Below, piece after piece: positions 1-6,184 of a stretch of DNA of 6,672 nucleotides; the stretch's first letter is position 1, and each line of letters starts with the position of its first letter. Source of the stretch: Promethearchaeota archaeon (GTDB taxonomy: Archaea > Asgardarchaeota > Lokiarchaeia > Sigynarchaeales > SOKP01); contig JAGXOB010000126.1 in the NCBI GenBank assembly GCA_019894735.1, positions 1-6,672 of the forward strand. Direction: 5' to 3'. Both the position numbers and the translations under genes were made by a program. Under the pieces are notes generated by a model. That model ran no database searches. It was not told where the DNA came from and was given only the letters and a program-made list of their open reading frames with translations.

Positions 1-486
1 TTAGTTAACAAGTTTCCAAATTTATGCGTTGGCGAATGTGAAGAGTATACGAGCATTGTTGACGAATTTGACGATATTGCGGAGTTCGAGTCGAAAACTC
101 CCGAAGAAAAATGGGAATATATTACAGAAGCTTTAAGCGTCTGCACGAGGTGCTACGCTTGTAGAGAGGCGTGTCCGATGTGTTATTGTAATCTCTGTTT
201 TGTTGACCAGAACAAACCGGTGTGGTTTGGGAAGACAACGGACTTACCAGACATTATTGTTTATCATTTAATACGAGCTATGCACATGGCGGGTAGGTGC
301 GTAGCTTGCGGGGCGTGCTCGCTGGTTTGCCCAATGGGAATTGATCTCAACTTTATCAATAGGAAGTTAGAAAAAGTAGTAAAAGAGCGCTTCGATTTTA
401 CTTCAGGTTTAGATCCTGACATTTTACCTCCCATGGTGGATTTTAAGATGGAAGACGCTCAAGAATTTATGTTAGAAGAAGATTAA
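1..486 (+). CDS. 4Fe-4S dicluster redox subunit (Flox/HdrA-associated type), 5' end cut off by the window
   Basis: The frame is open from base 1, so the gene is truncated at its N-terminus; 161 residues are visible. The ATG at 178 lies inside the first cluster motif and is not the start. Cluster one has Cys 48, 51, 54 and 58 (C-x2-C-x2-C-x3-CP), followed at once by extra Cys 61, 63 and 66 (CYCNLC). Cluster two has Cys 100, 103, 106 and 110 (CVACGACSLVCP). Another Cys pair sits at 9 and 13 near the edge. No membrane segment is visible, so it should be a cytoplasmic electron carrier. The RCYACREACPMCYC signature followed by AGRC..CG.C...CPMG resembles, from memory, iron-sulfur subunits encoded beside AsrA-like and AsrB-like proteins in Flox-Hdr clusters. 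The next gene starts 14 bases downstream, so they are probably co-transcribed. The family assignment is good; the exact complex is inferred, since the upstream partner genes lie outside the window. CpG content is high, as in the next two genes. Confidence 0.85.
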   Translation, partial: LVNKFPNLCVGECEEYTSIVDEFDDIAEFESKTPEEKWEYITEALSVCTRCYACREACPMCYCNLCFVDQNKPVWFGKTTDLPDIIVYHLIRAMHMAGRCVACGACSLVCPMGIDLNFINRKLEKVVKERFDFTSGLDPDILPPMVDFKMEDAQEFMLEED

Positions 487-500
487 GAGAGGGTTTAAGT

Positions 501-1562
501 ATGGAAGAAAAAATATTAAAAAAAACCGAAATTGGCAAGTTATATAACGAACTTGAAAAAGAATACAAGTTTTACGCTCCTACTAAAGTAAAAGGTAATA
601 TTGCCTTTGAAAAAATTACAAAAGTAGAGGAAATAGAATTAGATTTTTTGAATTCAAAGGTTCCTCCGAAAGACGTACTGTTTCCCCAAAAAGAAACGAT
701 TTTTGAGTATAGGTACGAAGGGAAAGACGTCATAATTGAAGAAAGAAAAGATTTAGAAGACAAACTCTTAATTTTTGGGGTCCGACCTTGCGACGCGTAT
801 AGTTTTAAACTGTTAAACGATTTTTTTGCCTTCGGTGACTTTCAAGACGAAATATTTTTGAAAAAGCGAGAAAACACGACAATAATTGGCTTAGGTTGTA
901 ATGATCCAAGACAATCGTGCTTCTGTACGTCTGTAGGGGGTCATCCTTTCCAAAAAGAAAGCACTGATGTATTTCTTTCCGATTTAGGGGATAATTATTT
1001 AGTCGAAGCTATAAGCGAAAAAGGCGAAAACCTCGTAAAAAAATTGTCATGGTTAGGCGACGCTAAAAAGACAGAAGTAGAAAAATCTAAAGAGTTAGCA
1101 AAACAAGCAGAGGATTCGTTTACAACTAAGTTTAATTTCGATTTAGTTACGAAAGTATTAGACGAAAACTTCGAACACCCCGTCTGGCAGGAAATTAGTG
1201 AAAGCTGTATCGGATGCAGTTCGTGTACGTTTCTCTGTCCCACTTGTACCTGTTTTGACGTAATCGACGAAAACGACGAATATAATAACCGAGGTCGGCG
1301 AATAAGAATATGGGATACCTGCCAGTCGTGCCTTTACACGCTTGAAACGAGCGGTCACAACCCACGCCCAGCTAAAATACAACGGTGCAGAAACCGAATA
1401 ATGCACAAATTTAGCTATTACCCGTCGAACTACGATTGTTTAGGGTGCGTGGGGTGTGGGAGATGCATCAGCGCGTGCCCCGTTAATAACGAACTTCGAT
1501 TAATAATTGATAAAATTCTCGAAATTGAAGAAAAAGAAGAGGGTGAGAAAGTAAATGCCTAA
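501..1562 (+). CDS. AsrA/HydB-like 4Fe-4S dicluster electron-transfer subunit (sulfhydrogenase beta / Flox type)
   Basis: A complete 353-residue protein, close to the usual length of sulfhydrogenase beta and anaerobic sulfite reductase A proteins. The GVRPCD motif is at 93-98 (Cys97). A second family motif, GCN-x6-CFCTSVGG, is at 132-147 (Cys133, 140, 142). The C-terminal ferredoxin part has Cys 236, 239, 242 and 246, then CPTCTCFD (249, 251). WDTCQSC (274, 277) and SGHNPRP (284-290) follow, with a second cluster at Cys 316, 319, 322 and 326. In this family the protein relays electrons between a flavin/NAD(P) partner and a catalytic or Hdr-type subunit in the cytoplasm. The ATG at 501 is preceded by GAGG at 489-492 with an 8-base spacer. 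The 3' end overlaps the next gene by 8 bases, which indicates translational coupling. The extra Cys277 and Cys296 may be lineage-specific. The family is secure; which enzyme complex it joins cannot be read from the window. Confidence 0.9.
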   Translation: MEEKILKKTEIGKLYNELEKEYKFYAPTKVKGNIAFEKITKVEEIELDFLNSKVPPKDVLFPQKETIFEYRYEGKDVIIEERKDLEDKLLIFGVRPCDAYSFKLLNDFFAFGDFQDEIFLKKRENTTIIGLGCNDPRQSCFCTSVGGHPFQKESTDVFLSDLGDNYLVEAISEKGENLVKKLSWLGDAKKTEVEKSKELAKQAEDSFTTKFNFDLVTKVLDENFEHPVWQEISESCIGCSSCTFLCPTCTCFDVIDENDEYNNRGRRIRIWDTCQSCLYTLETSGHNPRPAKIQRCRNRIMHKFSYYPSNYDCLGCVGCGRCISACPVNNELRLIIDKILEIEEKEEGEKVNA

Positions 1563-2394
1563 TCCATATATTCCAGTGTTAACGAAAGTAAAGTCAATGG
1601 TATCCGAAAATAAGGTTAACGACATCAAAACAGTAGAATTAAAATTTCAAAATGAAGAAGAATACAAAGCTTTTGATTATATCCCTGGACAGTATGCTGA
1701 AATAAGTATTATCGGTAAGGGGGAATGCCCGATAGGAATAGCTTCTTCTCCGACCGAAGAGGGAACTATCAAATTCACGATTAAAAAAATGGGAACGGTT
1801 ACCTCTTCGTTCCATAATAGCGAAGTTGGAGACACGATTGGCGTAAGAGGTCCTTTAGGAAACGGTTGGCCAATGGAAGAGCTAAAGGGTAAAAACATCG
1901 TCGTTATTGGGGGAGGATTTGCCTTCTCGACCTTAAGGTCATTAGTTTTATACGTTCTAGACGAAAAACACAGAAAAGACTACGGAGATTTGACAGTTAT
2001 TTATGGTAATAGAGATTCAAGCGAAGTTCTCTATCGTGACGTGTTAGAAGAATGGGAAAAACGAGACGATATAAATGTAGTTTTAACTATCGATCGCGAA
2101 GAAGAGGGTTGGACCCGAAAAGTAGGATTTGTTGCAGCAATAGTTAAAGAGGTGGCACCCTCTCCAGATAATGCTGTAGCAATTATCTGTGGTCCTCCGA
2201 TTATGATAAGAACAGCTGTGGACGAATTAGTGAAGGTGGGTTGGAAAGACGAACAAATTCTTAATTCTTTAGAAATGAGAATGAAATGCGGGATCGGCAA
2301 ATGCGGGCGATGTAATATAGGGAGTAAATTTGTCTGTATCGATGGACCTGTTTTTTCGCTGGCAGAACTCAAAAAAATGCCAAATGAATATTAA
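1555..2394 (+). CDS. AsrB/HydG/FlxA-like FAD- and NAD(P)-binding oxidoreductase with [2Fe-2S] site
   Basis: 279 residues, usual for the ferredoxin-NADP reductase-like family that includes sulfhydrogenase gamma, AsrB, PyrK and FlxA. Residues 1-105 form the FAD barrel: PGQY at 44-47, CPIGIASSP at 58-66 in place of the usual RxYS-type flavin motif, and RGPLGNGW at 98-105. Residues 113-235 form the dinucleotide fold: GGGFAFSTLRS at 119-129 and CGPP at 212-215. The C-terminal [2Fe-2S] ligands are Cys 245, 250, 253 and 261 (C-x4-C-x2-C-x7-C). The likely role is hydride exchange with NADH or NADPH, passing electrons through FAD and [2Fe-2S] to the AsrA-like partner encoded just upstream. The start ATG overlaps that gene and has GGTGA at 1542-1546, 8 bases upstream. 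The FAFSTLRS form and the SLEMRMKCGIGKCGRC block point to the FlxA-like branch rather than PyrK. The family is firm; the choice between NADH and NADPH is not. Confidence 0.9.
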   Translation: MPNPYIPVLTKVKSMVSENKVNDIKTVELKFQNEEEYKAFDYIPGQYAEISIIGKGECPIGIASSPTEEGTIKFTIKKMGTVTSSFHNSEVGDTIGVRGPLGNGWPMEELKGKNIVVIGGGFAFSTLRSLVLYVLDEKHRKDYGDLTVIYGNRDSSEVLYRDVLEEWEKRDDINVVLTIDREEEGWTRKVGFVAAIVKEVAPSPDNAVAIICGPPIMIRTAVDELVKVGWKDEQILNSLEMRMKCGIGKCGRCNIGSKFVCIDGPVFSLAELKKMPNEY

Positions 2395-2431
2395 ATTAAG
2401 ATAAAAATAATTTTCAAAATTAATAGAAAAT

Positions 2432-2437
2432 AGGTGA
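2432..2437 (+). promoter_or_regulatory. Ribosome binding site that fixes a TTG start
   Basis: AGGTGA exactly matches part of the AGGAGGTGATCC sequence complementary to the archaeal 16S rRNA 3' end. It lies 6 bases before the TTG at 2444. An in-frame TAA at 2441-2443 directly precedes that TTG, so no longer start exists. The rest of the 49-base gap (2395-2443) is almost pure A and T. The TAAAAATA stretch at 2402-2409 could act as a TATA box, but in such AT-rich DNA it is not distinctive. Confidence 0.7.
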
Positions 2438-2443
2438 AAATAA

Positions 2444-3559
2444 TTGGAAGAGAATGCAATTTCAAAAACATTTGAAGATTTAATAAAAGAAGTTCATGAA
2501 CCAGGATTATGTGGAGAGTGTGGGGGATGTGTTAGTTTTTGTTCGGCTGGGGAAATAAAAGCTATTGAAATGTCAGAGTCAGGACCCCCAAAATATGTAA
2601 ATATAGATAAATGTCTTAAATGTGGTATATGTTATTTTGTATGTCCTCAAACACATGTCTTAAATGATCAATTAAATACCAAATTTAAATATGAAGCTCC
2701 TATTGGAAATCAGATAAAAGTTGCTTCGTGTCATGCTACTTCTGAAGAAATTAGAAAGCAAGCTACTGATGGTGGTGCTATTACCGCTATTTTAAGCTAT
2801 TTATTAGATAACAGGTTAATAGACGGAGCAATTGTTTGTAAAAGAAAAGGACCATTTAACAGAGTTCCATTTTTTGCTACAACGAAAGAAGATTTAATAG
2901 AAGCTGCTGGGTCTCATTATGATCTTTCCAGTCAAGTTGTTGGTTTGGAAAAGTATAATACATTTATTGCTACCAATATTACCTTGAAAAATGTTATGAG
3001 TCCAGATTTGTTAAATATAGCTGTTGTTGGAACTCCTTGCCAGATTAATTCAATTAGAAAAATGCAAGAATTAAGCATACTTCCGGCACACATCGTCAAA
3101 TACACATTAGGTTTATTCTGTTATTTAAATTTTTCATTTAGCGATAAGGATAGAAAAATGCTTGAAGAGAAATTTAAGTTTTCATTTGAGGATGTTGACA
3201 GTATGAATATTAGGGAAGATCTTATCCTGTATTTCAAAAATAATGAGGTATTACATATATCTTTTTCTGATTTACGCGAAATTGGACGACCTGCTTGCTT
3301 TGCATGCCCTGATTTTTCCAATATATATGCAGATATCTCTTTTGGAGGTCTCGGATCAGAAGAAAAATTAACTACAGCGATTATTCGAACTAAGATTGGG
3401 GAAGAACTCTATAGAAACGCTATTAGTAAAGGATATATCAAAGAGCCAAAAGAATTAAATGGACCAAATAAAAAAGATGGAATACTGGCAAAAATTAAAG
3501 AATTCAGCAAAAAGAAAATTGAACGAGCAGAAACCACATTAAGAAGTAAAAGACCTTAA
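2444..3559 (+). CDS. F420 hydrogenase/dehydrogenase beta-subunit family protein (FrhB/FpoF-like) with two 4Fe-4S clusters
   Basis: 371 residues, starting at TTG; the next in-frame Met (43) would delete the first cluster. Two ferredoxin-type clusters come first: Cys 23, 26, 29, 33 and Cys 57, 60, 63, 67. The FrhB-type flavin domain follows, with the hallmarks ATDGGAITAIL (107-117), IDGAIV (126-131), GSHYDLSS (156-163), VGTPCQ (195-200), GLFCYLNFS (223-231) and RPACFACPDF...ADISFGG (282-302). Members bind FAD and move electrons between coenzyme F420 and iron-sulfur clusters. The N-terminal dicluster layout and length resemble FpoF/FqoF, the F420H2-oxidising subunit, more than the shorter FrhB. 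The tail (about 340-371) is basic and probably flexible. It lies 49 bases after the AsrB-like gene on the same strand and could be the fourth gene of one redox operon. However, its CpG-poor, GAT-rich codon use differs sharply from the three genes before it. Family sure; F420 as the actual cofactor is inferred. Confidence 0.88.
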   Translation: MEENAISKTFEDLIKEVHEPGLCGECGGCVSFCSAGEIKAIEMSESGPPKYVNIDKCLKCGICYFVCPQTHVLNDQLNTKFKYEAPIGNQIKVASCHATSEEIRKQATDGGAITAILSYLLDNRLIDGAIVCKRKGPFNRVPFFATTKEDLIEAAGSHYDLSSQVVGLEKYNTFIATNITLKNVMSPDLLNIAVVGTPCQINSIRKMQELSILPAHIVKYTLGLFCYLNFSFSDKDRKMLEEKFKFSFEDVDSMNIREDLILYFKNNEVLHISFSDLREIGRPACFACPDFSNIYADISFGGLGSEEKLTTAIIRTKIGEELYRNAISKGYIKEPKELNGPNKKDGILAKIKEFSKKKIERAETTLRSKRP

Positions 3560-3570
3560 GTAGTTAAATT

Positions 3571-4944
3571 TTAAGTATTATTAATTTTCCTACTACTTTT
3601 TTTTTCATTTTCTTTACTATAAGTTTCTGCTAAATGCGGTATTAAGTAATAAACAACGACTAGGTAAAGTGGTATTAGTGATAATTCAACGAATATTGAT
3701 ATAATAAAAGGATAACTTGGACCAATAAAATCCCAAACTATTCCTCCTAAAAGTGGTCCAATAAAGCTTCCAAGAAATTGAAAAAGTTCACCTAAACCTA
3801 AAATTTTACCACGATTTTTTAACGAAATCCTACTTAGTAAATTCTGAAAAATTAATCCTGATGCAATCATAATAGTAAGATCAATTAATAAAAGTAATGT
3901 AAAAACCCAAATATTAGCTGAATTTATTAATAACCATGTGACCAATGCTCCTAGTGTGCTTGTAATTGTTATTCCTATAGCAGGTCGTAATTTATCCACA
4001 AGTATTCCCAATTTTGGAGCTAAAAGCGTTGCAACAATCCCCGCAGGTAAATACGCCCAGGTAACTAATTGAATGTTACTTTCAATAGTTTCAATCACAT
4101 ATATATTTAAAAAAGGTTTTGAGATTGAACCGTTAATATTACTTAGAAGTAATACTAACATTAGGAAAATTGATCCTAACATAATAGGTCCAGCGAGTTT
4201 AGCTTGTTTTTTTTTATTTTCTTTATTTAATGGATTAGTAAGGTTAGCTGAGGGTACGTGAAATTTAACTGATTCGTCCACTTCTCGATTAAATTTATAA
4301 CCCGCATAAAAGTTAGCGATTCCAAACATTGGAATACTAGCGTATAAGAGAAAGGGATTACTCGTAAAAAAGCCAAGTATCATTAGAAGAAGAAAACCTA
4401 TAACACCACCAATCATTTGACCTATGGCATTAGATGAATTTCTCTTTCCATAGGCTTCAGAACGGTTATCTTTATTTGATTTTTCTGCTATTAGGGTATT
4501 AAATGGAACCCAAAAAACACCTGCCATAAAGCCTAGAGTAAATGTACCTACACCTAATAATATTACAGAATTTAAAATTATAGCTGAATAGATTATGAAA
4601 TAAGAGGTTCCTCGGCCAATTGATCCTATTAATACGAGTTTTCTCCTTGATTTCACTCGATCAGTTAAAAATCCCGTAACCGTACCGCTGATAGTTCGCC
4701 CTAATACTTGAATAGATACAATCAGACTAATTTGTATAGCACTTGCAACCATATTGTATCGGGCAATAATTGGAACTAAAAAACCTATAAAAAAAAAGCC
4801 TAAGCTATTTAGGATAACAATCTTTAACATTTGGTTAAAATCTGGTGTAAATCGAGTTGAATCTACTTTCTTATTTAGCATACAAATACGAAATGTGTCT
4901 ATTATTGCATTCGAAAATATTCGATCTAATTTATCATTTAACAT
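3571..4944 (-). CDS. Major facilitator superfamily (MFS) transporter, substrate unknown
   Basis: 457 residues with about twelve hydrophobic segments, the usual MFS size and layout. An N-terminal cytoplasmic extension of about 38 residues precedes TM1 (about 40-62). The MFS motif A-like loop between TM2 and TM3 reads GFLTDRVKSRRK (91-102), and a matching half-repeat loop, APKLGILVDKLRP, sits at 309-321. A charged central linker (about 217-250, ending NKENKKKQAK) separates the two six-helix halves. The tail from 438 is hydrophilic and Lys-rich. The protein should be an integral membrane carrier driven by an ion gradient or acting as a facilitator; nothing visible identifies a substrate. The ATG at 4944 has no convincing ribosome binding site, so translation may be leaderless or coupled. 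Met22 and Met39 are weaker alternative starts and also lack one. The upstream gene on the same strand ends 63 bases away, so co-transcription is possible. Composition is AT-rich and CpG-poor, like the window right of 2395. Confidence 0.88.
   Translation of the reverse strand: MLNDKLDRIFSNAIIDTFRICMLNKKVDSTRFTPDFNQMLKIVILNSLGFFFIGFLVPIIARYNMVASAIQISLIVSIQVLGRTISGTVTGFLTDRVKSRRKLVLIGSIGRGTSYFIIYSAIILNSVILLGVGTFTLGFMAGVFWVPFNTLIAEKSNKDNRSEAYGKRNSSNAIGQMIGGVIGFLLLMILGFFTSNPFLLYASIPMFGIANFYAGYKFNREVDESVKFHVPSANLTNPLNKENKKKQAKLAGPIMLGSIFLMLVLLLSNINGSISKPFLNIYVIETIESNIQLVTWAYLPAGIVATLLAPKLGILVDKLRPAIGITITSTLGALVTWLLINSANIWVFTLLLLIDLTIMIASGLIFQNLLSRISLKNRGKILGLGELFQFLGSFIGPLLGGIVWDFIGPSYPFIISIFVELSLIPLYLVVVYYLIPHLAETYSKENEKKSSRKINNT
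3591..3613 (+). terminator. T-rich archaeal-type terminator for the FrhB/FpoF-like gene
   Basis: A run of nine T at 3597-3605, followed by another T-rich stretch, begins 37 bases after the stop codon of the FrhB-like gene. Archaeal transcription commonly ends at such T tracts without a hairpin. The tract lies inside the 3' end of the oppositely oriented transporter gene, where it encodes a Lys/Glu-rich tail, so the A/T run may simply reflect that coding. Only 11 bases separate the two stop codons. Confidence 0.45.
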
Positions 4945-4990
4945 TTTTTAAAGTAGGCTAAAATCGAATGAGTTGAAGGTAAAATTGAGA

Positions 4991-5000
4991 ATTATTAAAA
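4991..5000 (-). promoter_or_regulatory. Possible TATA element for the transporter gene
   Basis: Read on the minus strand this is TTTTAATAAT, centred about 50 bases before the transporter start. That would place transcription initiation near 4970 and give a short leader of about 25 bases. It sits in the 63-base gap after the upstream gene. The same T-rich bases could instead terminate that upstream transcript. The match is weak in AT-rich DNA. Confidence 0.25.
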
Positions 5001-5007
5001 ATCTGAC

Positions 5008-5982
5008 TCAGATGTCGAAGATATTACCTGAGTTGTATATAGTATCCTCTAAATCCAGAAGAATTTGCCCACCTGAAGCTATTTCTATAGCGTAATTAAT
5101 ACCTCCTAGTACTCTTTTCATCATAAAATTATACGCTCGAAATAAATCTTCAAGTTGTGCCTTATTACTACCAGAATAGGCATTTGCTATTGCGGGGATT
5201 AACACAGGTATAAAATCTTGGTTTATCATAAATTCTTCAGCATCAATCATGACTTCTTTTCCTTCAGAAAACGGATCAAATACGTCCATTTGCGCAAACA
5301 TTACTTTACATACGAAAATTGATGCTTTAATTTCTCTCATTATAAACTTTATTCGATTATTATCATCTAAATATTTTTTAAAAGTTATTGCGTTAAGAAT
5401 ATCATCATTAGTTATAATATCCTTAAGATCTAATAATTTACTAACTCTGTCTGAAATTCTTTTCGAAGAAAGCATCAATTTAAGATTCATCTTATTCTTA
5501 TGAGTATAGTTCTTGTAGAAGGAAGAAATAAACATATGAGGTGCTAAATCCTCTCCTCCTTCCGGGATATTTAATTTAAATTCATTATTTTTAAAAATAT
5601 CCATAAAATGTTTGATGAACATAAATTTTAACTTCAATCTATGTAAAGCTAGATAAAGACACACACGTGTTTTCGTATAAGCCACAACATTTCCCATTCT
5701 AAAACGATCGTGATGATCTCTTTCATACATTACTATAGGTTTGAGTTTATGGACAACACCATCAATAAAATATTTTATTATATTTTCAAGAGGTTTACAA
5801 TCTAAAATTCGGAAAACTTCAATAACTTTTTGACTTTCAGGTTGGCTTTTTGGTATTTCTTTAATAAGATCATAATTATAATGTTCTAAGAACAAGGAAG
5901 TTAATGCTTCCATCTCCAAAATCGTTCTACAAGGTATAAAGACTTTGTTAAGATCATTTAAAATATCACTACTTTCAGGCAT
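5008..5982 (-). CDS. Unrecognised 324-residue protein, probably soluble and mostly helical
   Basis: I do not recognise a family. The residue pattern suggests many amphipathic helices and no membrane segment or signal peptide, so it is probably cytoplasmic. Visible landmarks are a charged YERDHHDRFRMGN stretch at 86-98, followed by a basic helical stretch (105-130). A short Gly-rich turn, PEGGEDL, is at 140-146. After it come a Lys-rich segment (about 160-176), DILNAITFKKYLDD at 194-207, and a conserved-looking C-terminal region with PAIANAYSGSN (263-273) and IASGGQILLDLED (301-313). The acidic/histidine cluster DHHD (89-92) could bind a metal, but that is only a guess. The ATG at 5982 is supported by AAGTGAT at 5995-5989, 6 bases upstream. 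The gene lies downstream of actin on the same strand but behind a terminator and a 202-base gap, so it is probably transcribed separately. Its length, intact frame and ribosome binding site argue that it is real. Confidence 0.8.
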   Translation of the reverse strand: MPESSDILNDLNKVFIPCRTILEMEALTSLFLEHYNYDLIKEIPKSQPESQKVIEVFRILDCKPLENIIKYFIDGVVHKLKPIVMYERDHHDRFRMGNVVAYTKTRVCLYLALHRLKLKFMFIKHFMDIFKNNEFKLNIPEGGEDLAPHMFISSFYKNYTHKNKMNLKLMLSSKRISDRVSKLLDLKDIITNDDILNAITFKKYLDDNNRIKFIMREIKASIFVCKVMFAQMDVFDPFSEGKEVMIDAEEFMINQDFIPVLIPAIANAYSGSNKAQLEDLFRAYNFMMKRVLGGINYAIEIASGGQILLDLEDTIYNSGNIFDI

Positions 5983-6030
5983 AAAATTATCACTTCATAA
6001 GTGTTTCTTGAAAATCTTTTGGACTAAACC

Positions 6031-6054
6031 CTAAAATATCCTAAGATATTTTAG
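6031..6054. repeat. Perfect 10-base inverted repeat with 4-base loop, upstream of the unrecognised gene
   Basis: Left arm CTAAAATATC (6031-6040), loop CTAA, right arm GATATTTTAG (6045-6054), with every arm position paired. The 9-base core ATATTTTAG occurs once more at 6084-6092, just beside the TATA-like box, giving three copies within about 60 bases. It lies 48 bases before the start codon of the minus-strand gene. It could be an operator for a dimeric regulator or a hairpin in the leader RNA. A terminator role is less likely, since no T run follows on either strand. Confidence 0.6.
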
Positions 6055-6093
6055 AATTCAATAATACAATCAAATTTATGATTATATTTTAGA

Positions 6094-6101
6094 TATTTAA
6101 A
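6094..6101 (-). promoter_or_regulatory. Candidate TATA box for the unrecognised gene
   Basis: The minus strand reads TTTAAATA, the textbook archaeal TATA core, within CTTTTAAATATC. Initiation about 25 bases downstream would fall near 6072 and give a leader of roughly 90 bases containing the inverted repeat. The surrounding 202-base gap is very AT-rich, so a chance match is possible. A start closer to the gene, within the repeat, cannot be excluded. Confidence 0.45.
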
Positions 6102-6124
6102 AGTTATTGTTAGAGTCAAGTAGT

Positions 6125-6184
6125 AAAAATTAAAAAAATAAAAATAAAAAAATTCAAAAAATTTAAAAGGTTGCCCATTTGGGC
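6125..6184 (-). terminator. Hairpin plus T-rich terminator of the actin gene
   Basis: Immediately after the actin stop codon the minus strand reads GCCC-AAAT-GGGC (6184-6173), a perfect 4-base GC stem with a 4-base loop. About 45 bases of nearly continuous T tracts follow (complement of the A-rich stretch 6125-6168). T tracts are the known archaeal termination signal; the stem may add pausing or protect the 3' end. It separates actin transcription from the gene downstream. Confidence 0.65.

Noticed and set aside
178..486. ATG at 178 as the start of a 102-residue protein
   Set aside because: The frame is open from base 1 and the upstream 59 codons carry cluster cysteines 48-58, so 178 is an internal Met within the CPMCYC motif.
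995..1406. Overlapping minus-strand open frames opposite the AsrA-like gene
   Set aside because: They lie antisense to a well-supported gene, have no family features and reflect its codon composition.
2031..2372. Minus-strand 113-residue open frame opposite the AsrB-like gene
   Set aside because: It is fully antisense to a coding region with clear FAD, NAD(P) and [2Fe-2S] motifs; no recognisable protein pattern.
501..2394. Reading the pair as beta and gamma subunits of a complete group 3b sulfhydrogenase
   Set aside because: Genes for the hydrogenase small and large subunits do not follow, and a 4Fe-4S dicluster protein precedes. A hydrogenase encoded left of the window cannot be excluded.
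3555..3575. CTTAA/TTAAG inverted repeat between the two convergent genes
   Set aside because: Only 5 pairs with an 11-base loop in AT-rich DNA; too weak to call a bidirectional terminator.
5002..5012. Palindrome TCTGA-C-TCAGA at the end of the unrecognised gene
   Set aside because: The arms are only 5 bases with a 1-base centre, it overlaps the stop codon, and no T tract of note follows directly; a chance match is likely.
5249..5503. Plus-strand 84-residue open frame opposite the unrecognised gene
   Set aside because: It is antisense to a longer frame that has a ribosome binding site; no independent coding evidence.
6125..6168. A-rich tract as a replication origin or low-complexity repeat element
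   Set aside because: No repeated origin-type boxes are visible, and its position just after the actin stop and hairpin is better explained as terminator T tracts on the minus strand.
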